The position numbers and the translations under genes are program-made. 64,000 bases of DNA from Phialocephala subalpina (Eukaryota > Ascomycota > Leotiomycetes > Helotiales > Mollisiaceae), in NCBI GenBank assembly GCA_900073065.1, contig FJOG01000008.1:1145347-1209346 (forward strand). Direction: 5' to 3'. Shown here one piece after another: positions 35,423-44,792 of the stretch. Positions within the stretch are counted from its first letter, which is position 1, and each line of letters begins with the position of its first letter. A model generated the notes under the pieces. That model did no database searches, was not told the DNA's origin, and worked only from the letters and a program-made list of their open reading frames with translations.

Positions 35423-36019
35423 GAGCACATCCACATGTGTCGATCAAAGGGTTGGGTAATGCAAGGGAATGGATGGTTATATCATGGAAAGGGGCAGGGT
35501 AGCAAAATAATTTTGGCGTAGTCTTGGGAATGGTCTTTGGGGGGTTTTCCGCATTGTTTGTCTTTGAATGTTCCGTTTTAGCTGGGAGAATTCATCATGC
35601 GTCACACTGCCATTGGATTTCTTTGGAAAGTCGATGTACTACTAGATATTCTGATGTTAAGTGGAATCCGGAGCAGGCTACCCCTCAAAATAGGGGCTTT
35701 AGCGAGAAACATCGTTCAGTCGCTGACGAGTCAAGACAATTCCATCGATGATCGCTACAATTTTTCAAACCCTCTTGCATATTCATCTAATCATAACAAA
35801 ATTGTTAGTCTGCATCAATTTGCAAAATTCACCACACAGTGGTGGCATTCTCGTAAGGAGGCTGAGTTAGAGGGGCATGCATGGTGGCGTTCCCCGTTGC
35901 AGGCATTGTGCATGCGGGGCTTTCTAAGAATTCACCCCTCGCCCGTATGAGAGCAGCCGGGGAAAGACCTTTCTCTTCAAAGCTCGGAAATTTCAAATGT
36001 CTGGTCTTCGCGTCCAAAG
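35423..36019. other. Intergenic, nothing recognised
   Basis: A 117-codon ORF (35597-35950) has no motif and no splice context, so it is not called. Confidence 0.45.
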
Positions 36020-36979
36020 ATGTCCTCAATTCCATTTCTACGCAAGGATCAACTCAATGGGGACTTGGATGTGGCTGATGCAGAACGTCTCAGCCTTCCC
36101 GGCAACCCACGAATTAGGCTCGACGACTTACCCCAACTCAACTCTTTCATCAACAAAGACTTCGACCTCGGTGATTTCGAGAAACTGGCCCCTCACCTAT
36201 GGCTCATGTCCAAACATGACGGGGCCAATATCTCTCCTCTCCACCGACAATTCGTCAAAGGCCGCCGAATCGTCATCACAGAAGACATTCGACTCCACCT
36301 CGTCTGGTACTACGACCGAATCTTCATCAAACCCCTCCCACAATACCTCACTTCACATGCATTTTGGTCCGAATACCTCATCCCTCCTCAATCAAACCCC
36401 ACCAAAGTCCTTCAGCAACAAGAGAAAGTCTCCAAAACCGCTTTGGGTTACCTGAGGACATATTCCTGCCTCATAACCCACGAATCCGATTTCCACATCG
36501 CCCAAGAGCAACGCCTCATCCCCAAAGATGTGACCTGGACACAACTCTCCAAATTCATGACACGCTTCTCCAGCATCACAGACGACGAAGTTGCACCCCG
36601 CTTCCACTACGGTGAAATCCGACTCACGCGTCTAAATTTCTACACCAAGCTCATCCTGCACAAACGGAACTTTCAGCGAGTGGATGGCCAATACGGAACT
36701 TATTTTGCAAGTTTCTATGGTCCTCTGTTGTTCACTTTCGCTACACTTTCGTTGCTGTTGAATGCGATGCAGGTCGAGATGGGTGTCGAACAGGTGAATG
36801 TGAATGGACAGTGGCTTGGATTTTGGGATGTGTGTCGTGGGTTCAGTGTTGCTTGTTTGGTGCTTGGAGTTGGGTTGAGCTTGTGGTTGGGTGGTTTGTT
36901 TCTGTTTAAGTTTGTGATGGAATGGGTGTATGCTCTCAGCCAGCATCGGATCAAGAAAGCTGGTAATCTCATTGCTTGA
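36020..36979 (+). CDS. Fungal membrane protein of unknown function, two C-terminal TM segments
   Basis: Intronless, 319 aa, ATG at 36020. The N-terminal ~225 residues are soluble and polar, with features usual in a fungal-specific family of small accessory membrane proteins: a central LAPHLWLMSKHDGANISPLH, GRRIVITEDIRLHLVWYYDR, and FHYGEIRLTRLNFYTKL. Two hydrophobic segments follow (YFASFYGPLLFTFATLSLLL and FSVACLVLGVGLSLWLGGLF), closing with a short basic tail. Some database relatives of this kind carry misleading enzyme names; I see no catalytic triad. Function unknown. Confidence 0.75.
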   Translation: MSSIPFLRKDQLNGDLDVADAERLSLPGNPRIRLDDLPQLNSFINKDFDLGDFEKLAPHLWLMSKHDGANISPLHRQFVKGRRIVITEDIRLHLVWYYDRIFIKPLPQYLTSHAFWSEYLIPPQSNPTKVLQQQEKVSKTALGYLRTYSCLITHESDFHIAQEQRLIPKDVTWTQLSKFMTRFSSITDDEVAPRFHYGEIRLTRLNFYTKLILHKRNFQRVDGQYGTYFASFYGPLLFTFATLSLLLNAMQVEMGVEQVNVNGQWLGFWDVCRGFSVACLVLGVGLSLWLGGLFLFKFVMEWVYALSQHRIKKAGNLIA

Positions 36980-37467
36980 TGTTTTCTCATCGAGGAAGTT
37001 GTAGTTGAGTTTAAAATCCTGAGGACCCCAAGCGATCTCCCCCTTCCATTTAGACTAGCGTGAAATTTTGTAAGCTGCGCTGTTCTGCAGGCCGGTCCAC
37101 CGCTTCTCTATCTATCAGATCGTGTATGTAAAACTCTATGAAGAATACTAGAATGTTACGTTCTTCAATATTGTTCAAATTAATACTAACCCGATCAATA
37201 CTAGCGAACGAACACTCCTGGCAAATTCTCGAGCTCACCAAAACTCGTTCTCGCTAGTCCACTTTCGGGCGTAATGAATTCATAAATTCCTTCTTTTTTT
37301 TATAAAAGAAAAGCGCAAATCCCTATTCCTTGGTAATTCCTCGACTTTGCTAAAACTTATTCCTCAATTACAATAGGCCTTGACTATTCATATTATGCAG
37401 GCAATCGCTCATACCCCTAAACCATTTAATCAATGCCCTAACTAACCGGCATGTATCAACCTGCGTT
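36980..37467. other. Intergenic, moderately AT-rich
   Basis: Convergent 3' regions of the flanking genes. No feature recognised beyond T-rich tracts near 37290. Confidence 0.45.
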
Positions 37468-39757
37468 TCACTCATATCGAAATACTGCTCTTCCAAGCTC
37501 CCGTCGCCCATCTTGAGACGTCACTCTAACTCGGAGTGCCCGTGTGTAGTGACCACATAGTACTCGTGCGGTGAATAGAAATTGTCGCCTATATAGTCCA
37601 TCATCACACAGTTTATATTCTGCATCCGGGAAATCTGCTTCAGTGAAGGTGACTGCGACGGATCCAACGAACTGCATGTCTGGATTGGAGATATTTTGGT
37701 GGGTGCCTGTTTGTCAAGATCTCGGAGTCAGCTAACTTCTTTTGTATGTTTCGAGAGCAAATATGCATGTCTTAAGAGTACATCTGGAGCACAGATAGAG
37801 TGCATATGGAGCAATACACTCTCGAGACAACACGAAAGAGGGAATAATTCTCCGAGAAATTGACACTTACGAACCCATCGTGGCGGATTGTTGAGCTCAC
37901 ACCTATAAAGGTCTAAATGGCTACTCAATTCCGCGTCTGTCCTCAAGATTTGGAAGGCATCTAGGGAGACAGTGGCATGAGCATCAAGAAGCTGGTCCTA
38001 GAAACTCTGTCAGCAAGGGTGAGATTCCATAAAATGCCCCCTTTCACCTTTCGTACTTGCCACCCCATTCTAACCCCACACTGGTCAATATTATCCCAAT
38101 GGTCTTCTTCACGGCTCCACTCTGGGTCCCCATCTTCAAATGGCTCTGCAAGCATGAACCCGTAGTGTGCACGAGACCGAGCCACTACCTCAACACCTGG
38201 ATAGTTGCCGTGGATTGCTCCCCGGACAATCATTTCTGGGCTGTGCATCATTGCGAGGTCAGAACTAAGATCTCCAGACTACTAAGCGCATGTAACTCAC
38301 GTTGCTTCAACTCTGATGTACCGCCCCAGGGTCATGACAGCCGCCTGAATGTTGGTGTCGAGAAGGCCAACACCTATACCCCAGTCCTTCAGATGGTCTT
38401 CCACGTATGGAGCAATGCTCGTTGCTCCCGCGAAGATGACTTCGTCAATAGTCTTCTTTTTTTGACCAACCCGAGCATGATGATCGTCTAGACTCTTTAG
38501 CAGAGAGTCCATGGCTGGCTCAAAGAAGCCCCGCATTTCTCTATCTTGAACCTGGACCTGGGAGACATGAGGATGAGGATTTTGAGAAGCGCCATGAATC
38601 GTGAGGGGAAAGGTATACCGATCGCTTTGATTTGGCTTGTAAGTCCGACGTACGTTGGCGAATTCAGCCATGAGCCGTCCATCGGTGCCACTGTTATTTG
38701 TAGAAGCATTCGATACCGAATTTCCAAAGAATTCCTCTATCCATTTAGTAAACTGATAGTCTACCAGCTTCCCACAATCCACTGTCTCGCCATAGGCTAT
38801 TTCTTCCAGTCGAAATCGAGATTCGGCGAATTTTTCTATCGTGGCTTCCCAGGAAACCGAATATGACTGGATCTCAGCGACGTCTCCGTCATAGTGTAAA
38901 ACCAAGATGTTGTAATCGACTTTCGGTGCTCCACCTGGATATGTGGAATGGCTATCGAATCTTTTAGCTACATGATGTCGAACGGTCTCAATAGTCACTG
39001 CTTCAACGGTGGGGAAAATCTGGATTGCATCCTCCGTATTGATTTTGAAACCGGCAGCCTTAACGGCCCCCAACAGCATAGCCTTGCTCCGATCCGAAGC
39101 ATCACCTCGAGCAGTGAATGAGAATTCCAGTATAATATCTTCCAATGGCCTGTCGAGTTCCGACCGGAGAAGAGCCAGGCAATGGGACAAAAAGTCCGTC
39201 GTCCAGTCAGAGCTAGACTGACTGGGCTGTGGACTGCTGGGACCAGATTTGGTGCTTGTGAGAAATGCCTCTTTGGTTTTCGACATCGCCTTGAGTGCCG
39301 GGATAAACTGATATTCAGAATATCCAAGAGAAGGGGCAATGAAGGCGACGGTAGGATTCCTGCTGTTTAGGTCGACAACGAGGAGGACACCGGGAGGATT
39401 ATTGGCATCTTTGCCCGCTTCTCCGCCAATCGAATAACATGGGCCCTTACCAGAACCACTATTAACCAGCTCTTTGCCTTTGCTCCGAAAAGCTAGCCTG
39501 TGACTACCTTCTCCAAGGGATTTTGGCCTAGATGTGCTTCGGTTATCTGTGGTATTGTAGCGAGGAGTGTCCTCCTTCATGGTTGAGGAGGATTTATGTG
39601 TCTTTTCTTCTTTTAGCTTCTTCGATGTGGACGCTGTTGGGAAAGAAGTTTCTGATGCTTCCATGTTGTCTAAATTCTTTCGTCTCCGATTGTCGTGAGG
39701 TGTTTTGTCTGCGCGTCGATTTTGCGAAGCTTCGGAAACTCGCTGTTCCCCCGCCAT
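37468..39757 (-). CDS. Divergent Hsp70-like protein
   Basis: Exons 39757-38301, 38240-38048, 37997-37871 and 37706-37468 give 671 aa; introns are 60, 50 and 164 bp. After a ~130-residue charged, disordered N-terminus, an actin-fold ATPase-like domain follows: GVLLVVDLNSRNPTVAFIAP where phosphate-1 (DLGTT) should be, FSFTARGDASDRSKAMLLGA, NILVLHYDGDVAEI in the phosphate-2 area, and VIFAGATSIAPYVEDHL corresponding to the adenosine motif. The C-terminal ~200 residues after PEMIVRGAIHGNYPG do not look like a classical substrate-binding domain. Such degenerate Hsp70s are common in filamentous fungi and often sit near HET/NLR genes; they may be regulatory rather than true chaperones. ATP binding is doubtful since the DLGTT loop is lost. 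Confidence 0.75.
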
Positions 39758-40392
39758 GGTTCGATTCTCGTGTAATTGGAAAGTTAGACACCTAGATGGA
39801 GGATGTGGCCTAAAAGACGAAACGGCAATGTTCAATCACTCCTAAACACAAGGCGTAGGTACTTTGTGGCGATTCGAGAGACGATCTTCAAGAGGAGGAA
39901 GTCGTCAAGAGTCAACCCATGGACCGAGAAGAGTTTGGTATCTTTCGCCCCAAGGTTCTTAACTTCTTGGTGGCTTTTAGGCGCCAGTAAGGCTGGGGAG
40001 TTGTACCCTGTTCCGCAACTTCAATTGTATGAGAAGAGTCGCAAGGAAGGCAGCAGGTTTCCCGCGTTGGGTTGCAATAACGAATCAGAGATGTCTCTAA
40101 GCGCGCTAATGCAATGCAGGCCAGAGCTGGCCACACTGCCATCAACACTGCCTCAGGAGGCAGAATTTGAAACGAAAGAATGGAACGGCCGCGGATCCCA
40201 ATTCTGCGCACCTACCCAGCCAACCAAGATCAAGCCTTGTCATATCGAGCAGTTATCAAGCTATTTACTTTCTTCGAGAGTGCCCATCAATACTATATCA
40301 GATCAGATATTTCGACACCCCAGGAATGTCATAGATTCATCATATATACGGTACTTACGCCAACAGAGTTCAGCATCGAAATCGAAATCGGC
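39758..40392. other. Divergent promoter between Hsp70-like and HET genes
   Basis: 635 bp shared upstream region. The frame of the HET gene is open back to 40180, but ATG at 40393 matches the usual HET N-terminus. Confidence 0.5.
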
Positions 40393-42060
40393 ATGGCTCT
40401 GCGACTCATTCATACATCCACCCTCAGGTTAGAGACTTTTATCGGCCCTCGCATTCCGGATTACGCCATCTTGTCACATACATGGACAGCCGGGCACGAG
40501 ATTTCCTACCAAGACATGATCAGCATAAACCTGAACCCTTCTCACCCCGCAAGCCAGGAACCCGGATATTCAAAGATCTTGAAAACATGCGAAGTTGCTC
40601 GAGATGCCGGCCTGGAGTATGCCTGGGTTGATACCTGTTGTATCGACAAGTCAAGCAGTGCCGAACTTAGTGAAGCAATCAACTCGATGTTCCAATGGTA
40701 CCAAGTCGCTAAGGTTTGCTTTGTCTACCTTTCTGACTTGCCACCGACGAGTAGCCTCAACAATCGCATGCCTCGATGCAAATGGTTCACGCGCGGTTGG
40801 TGCCTCCAAGAACTTATTGCACCTCGTAATGTGAGGTTCTACAACTGCCGATGGGATTTCATAGGGAGCAAATTGGACGCGAATCTATTGGAACTTGTTT
40901 CTCGCATTTCAAGAATCGACGAGGCCATCTTAGCCGACACGAGCATTCTGCCTACTTTGTCAGTGGCCAAGAGAATGTCATGGGCGGCGCATAGAGAGAC
41001 GACGAAGCCAGAAGACATCGCATACTGCCTCCTTGGAATCTTCGACGTCAATATGCCTCTGCTGTATGGCGAAGGGCCGAAGGCTTTCATGCGCCTGCAG
41101 GAAGAGATCACCAAACGGTCAAATGACCTATCGATTTTTGCCTGGGGTCATCCAGAGACAACCCAACCTCAGCGATGGGAGGTTGGTAGCCTTACACGGC
41201 CTGTTGAAGGGGGAGAAGATGTCAACAACGCGTCAGTGACACAAACTGCTTGTTGCGATCTATTTGCAGAATCCCCAAGCAACTTCTCTAACTGTGGGGA
41301 TTTGCAGACCGCAGCTGCTCAACGCAACTTTGCATTCTCGGTGACCAACAATGGGCTTTTTCTCTCCCAGATGAAGTTACGCGTGGACTTCGAAAATGGC
41401 CGCTACTTCCTTCCTTTGCTTTGCCATGAAAAGAGGTCACCCTTAGATGGCACGTACTTGCCCCTCAAAAAGGTTGGGCCTGACTTATTCGTGAGACTGA
41501 AATTTTGTCACTGGGAGAATTTGTTTCGTTGGAATCAAAGAGTCAGTGGTTATGTGGTCACGAAGATATCACCTGAGACAAAGGCTTTCGTAGAGAATTG
41601 CCATGTCGAAAGTGTTCAATTGCACAGTCCCTTGTGCTCAAATGTATTGTTACACGCTTCTATTTTGGAGATTTCTCCCGAAGAAACGTGGGACCTATCA
41701 AGCTTGACATTTTTCCATAACGATGACCATCCTTTCTCCGGGCATGTCAAGTTAGACGGCACAATGCTGCGTGTGGCTCTAACCGGCTCAGCGGCCCAAG
41801 GGTGGGACGATATTTATCTTACTTGGGGCCGGGGTTTGAATGTGGCAAATTCTTCCGAACCCAATCATCTTCGCGAAATAGTGTGGGTTAGGCTTTACTG
41901 GGCGGGAGACTGGGAAGAGTATTCTAGTCTGAGAGAACAGTCACCGTTCGAAACGGATAGTATTCGACGGGGGTCTGAAGTTATTGAGGTTGAGGTTGTT
42001 TCAATTGGAGATCTCGGGAGCGAATACTTTCGCATCGATATTATGGTTCGCTCAATATAA
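40393..42060 (+). CDS. HET-domain protein 2 (HET-D/E type)
   Basis: Intronless, 555 aa. The start MALRLIHTSTLRLETFIG matches the standard opening of HET-D/E-type proteins, and IPDYAILSHTW follows at about residue 22. The middle HET block is YAWVDTCCIDKSSSAELSEA (~79-98), then MFQWYQVAKVCFVYLSD, and WFTRGWCLQELIAP (~132-145). After that comes EDIAYCLLGIFDVNMPLLYG and AFMRLQEEI, the usual end of the domain. The remaining ~300 residues hold no NACHT or WD repeats; this is the short version of the architecture. HET domains of this class cause cell death on incompatible fusion in Podospora; here that is inferred. It is divergently paired with the Hsp70-like gene. Confidence 0.92.
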   Translation: MALRLIHTSTLRLETFIGPRIPDYAILSHTWTAGHEISYQDMISINLNPSHPASQEPGYSKILKTCEVARDAGLEYAWVDTCCIDKSSSAELSEAINSMFQWYQVAKVCFVYLSDLPPTSSLNNRMPRCKWFTRGWCLQELIAPRNVRFYNCRWDFIGSKLDANLLELVSRISRIDEAILADTSILPTLSVAKRMSWAAHRETTKPEDIAYCLLGIFDVNMPLLYGEGPKAFMRLQEEITKRSNDLSIFAWGHPETTQPQRWEVGSLTRPVEGGEDVNNASVTQTACCDLFAESPSNFSNCGDLQTAAAQRNFAFSVTNNGLFLSQMKLRVDFENGRYFLPLLCHEKRSPLDGTYLPLKKVGPDLFVRLKFCHWENLFRWNQRVSGYVVTKISPETKAFVENCHVESVQLHSPLCSNVLLHASILEISPEETWDLSSLTFFHNDDHPFSGHVKLDGTMLRVALTGSAAQGWDDIYLTWGRGLNVANSSEPNHLREIVWVRLYWAGDWEEYSSLREQSPFETDSIRRGSEVIEVEVVSIGDLGSEYFRIDIMVRSI

Positions 42061-42689
42061 TAGGAAGATTGAGATCGAATAAATGCAGTACAGTCCTTCA
42101 GTTTCCATTCGCTCTCAGCCTTCAACTGCATTAGAACTTGTTTTTTCTCATACCCGATCATATTGATGATTATAATTAGGAACATAGGTACTCTATCTTC
42201 TTGTATGGGTCTTAAGTTGAGACTAAGCTACACCTTTCTTCAAGCGCTGTAATGTCGAGAGCCTTAACTTTTTGACCCTACGGGAGCACTATATAAATCG
42301 AGATAAAGAATAGGTAAGGCGACACGAAAGTAGAATTGATAAAAAGTAGTATATTAATCCGATTGGGGCAAAACGAAACTCCTCATAAAAAATAATAAAA
42401 TAATAAAGGATTCAAGCCTCAAGTTTCTGCGGTAATTATTTCGTTTGGTATCGATCAAAATATAAGCAGACTAATACGACCCTGCAGAGCGGAGTCAACA
42501 AGCTCGTCACACCCCTGCGGGTCCCGAGTCCGCTAACGTAGCTTGACGCAAACAGCATTTGTTCAGATGCCGCAGATTCGCAATAGGGGCTTTGTTAAAT
42601 CCCCAAATATACAAATATACCATGTATCTTTTTTTTAATTCAAATGAAAACTCAAGAAAGATCTTATCGTGCAATCCAATGCTCAATTT
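42061..42689. other. AT-rich intergenic spacer
   Basis: Contains A/T-rich tracts (about 42345-42420 and 42600-42690) resembling eroded repeat sequence. No TIR or coding remnant could be shown. Confidence 0.4.
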
Positions 42690-44459
42690 TTAAATCTTCC
42701 GCATTGGAGTGTGGATAGTGTCTAGCATCCCAATATAATCCTGGTATTTTGACTCAAAAAGCTGACCTAACTGCCTCCGTTTCCCAGCAGCCGTCGACGC
42801 TGGAGTTGCAGGACTTGCGTCAGCTTTACTCGTCTCAGCCCCTGCTCCAGTTCCCACTGGTATTCCCCCAGCTTGGGCTTTAGCACCCGATCCTGTGCCA
42901 GCAACAAAGCTCGCATCTCTTGGGAACAAGCCTGGAACACTGTCCCCAGCAAGTGCCGGCTTGAGAATGTAGTTCGAAAACTGGTCATTGAGATTGCTCG
43001 CCACCGCAGTCACGGCGCTGACCGGCTGATTGACATAGTTGCTGATCACTGTTTGAATGACCCCTTCAACGGAATCCACCACCAGAGCTACATATGGGGA
43101 CGGCGCCACGCCACCTCCAAGTGTGATTGCGGCAAAGATCACAGAGACGTCCAAAGACACCTTTGCAGCGTGCGCCGTCGTATCGCGGACAAGCTGGTCC
43201 ACAGCTCTTGTGGCAGCCTGGAGAATAATGGCGTATGCCAATGCTGCACGGGCAATCAAGTCCTCCACGGTTGAGGAGCCGATGTTGGCGGGGGTAGCAA
43301 ATTGCAAGATGGATTGATTGAATAAGGTGAAGATATTGCTGGTGGTGGTAGATATGTCGATTTCGTCGAAGTATTTCTCTAGGCCGTCCTCGCCCTCGGC
43401 CTTCCATTCTTCATGTCCGAGGCCGCCCAATCGACCGATGACCATGCCGTTGTTGGCTCTCGGCGGATGTTAGCATAAGGAACATCAAACTTTCAGGAAG
43501 CACTGTAAGGGTGACTTATTTTTTGACTTGTTGTACTCCGGCTCTCTAATCAATCATCCCACGAGCCGGAAAACAACAACAGCTGCAAGTTTGTAAATAA
43601 AATAATATAAAATAAAAATAGAGGAAAGAAAGAGCTCGATCAGAAGCTGCAACTAAAGAGTTCCCAAAGCCAGAAGTTCAGAATAAAAAAGGGCCTTACA
43701 TGAAGTGAGCAGTCGCCGCTACAGCATTATCCGCAGCCACCTTCGCGAAATCCACGGTACTCTTCATCACAGCATCGAAAATCAGCTGCTTAACCATCCA
43801 TTCCTCAAAGATGGGGCCACGCCCAATTCTGACCAACATATCAGACGTAATTAGTTTATTCGCCAGTACCTCTGCTAGAAACATCGAGTGCTCCCCCGAA
43901 ACATGGTACTGCAGCGCCTTAACCGTGGCGGAGTTCAGAAGTATATGTTCTCGGATGTCATCTTTATTGACCAGAAGATCTAACGCCCGATGCATTTCTC
44001 TCTCAAAACGCCGCGTGTGGTTTCCGGAGAAGCGCTCTTGGGATGCAGCATCATCCAGTGTGTTGCGAGTGCGCACCACGCCTTTGCTATCGACCCACTA
44101 GAAGATGTGGGAGTCAGAAATTGCGCTTTCAAGAATGTTTCGGGAGAATGTCTCGGGAGAAATATCATGAGACATGCCCAAAGAGAGGAAAAAAGGTGTA
44201 TCCCCCGTTTACTCACTTTGGTGAGGACTAGGTCGGGGTTCTTGGCAGAAGTGTCGGCTAGGGAGACGGAACCTTTTTGCTTGGTGGGATACACGCTTGT
44301 CGCGGGAATGGGGGCTGCGGTTTTGATGACTGTTCCTGAGCAGCGAAGGAGCGCGAATTGTTTATATTGGGCGAAGGAGTTGGCAATGGGGTCGTTGGGG
44401 GAAGTCTTCGAGATGGCTGCCGCGGCTTCCTTGAAGTCGGCTTCGATTGGTTTGAGCAT
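42690..44459 (-). CDS. Unrecognised protein with long helical region
   Basis: Exons 44459-44217, 44097-43700 and 43458-42690 give 469 aa with continuous frame; introns are 119 and 241 bp, long for this window. ATG at 44459 begins MLKPIEADFKEAAAAI. Sequence includes SVSLADTSAKNPDLVLTKWV, a middle helical part (REHILLNSATVKALQYHVSG), ANNGMVIGRLGGLGHEEW after the last junction, then an Ala/Val-rich stretch (~270-370) that could be amphipathic or membrane-associated (AALAYAIILQAATRAVDQLV). The C-terminus is Gly/Ala-rich and ends TPMRKI. No domain recognised. The Gly-Ala linker and absence of catalytic motifs give no functional clue. It sits tail to tail with HET protein 2 and head to head with the methyltransferase gene. 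Confidence 0.65.
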
Positions 44460-44792
44460 TGCGGTGTACTGGATGGAGATGGCTAGGGAGCAGCTAGACG
44501 ATGGATCTGAGAAGTCGAATATATGGTATGTAGAATAGATGCCTCAGGTTTCTCTGCCTCGTTGGCATAATCTGTCATCTTATCTTATCGTGGCGGCGCA
44601 TTTAACAGATAATAAGCCTCCTCTGATAGGTTACTTGAGCGAAAGAGGCCCTGAAGATAAAGCGAAAGCGAAGTAACCTTACCCCGCGTGCCAACAACCT
44701 CTGGACGCAAAGTCTGGAACTGGTTTTGAGTAGTGCCCATCCCTCGTCGTCAGAAGTTAACCTCACCACAAGATCGATATTAATCATACGAA
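44460..44792. other. Divergent promoter
   Basis: 333 bp between two divergent starts. No motif assigned. Confidence 0.5.

Noticed and set aside
35597..35950. 117-codon plus-strand ORF
   Set aside because: Unremarkable composition, no domain or neighbour support.
36020..36979. Protease annotation for the two-TM protein
   Set aside because: No catalytic Asp-His-Ser arrangement is visible; kept as unknown membrane protein.
42061..42689. Possible eroded transposon in the AT-rich spacer
   Set aside because: No inverted repeats, target duplication or coding remnant could be shown.
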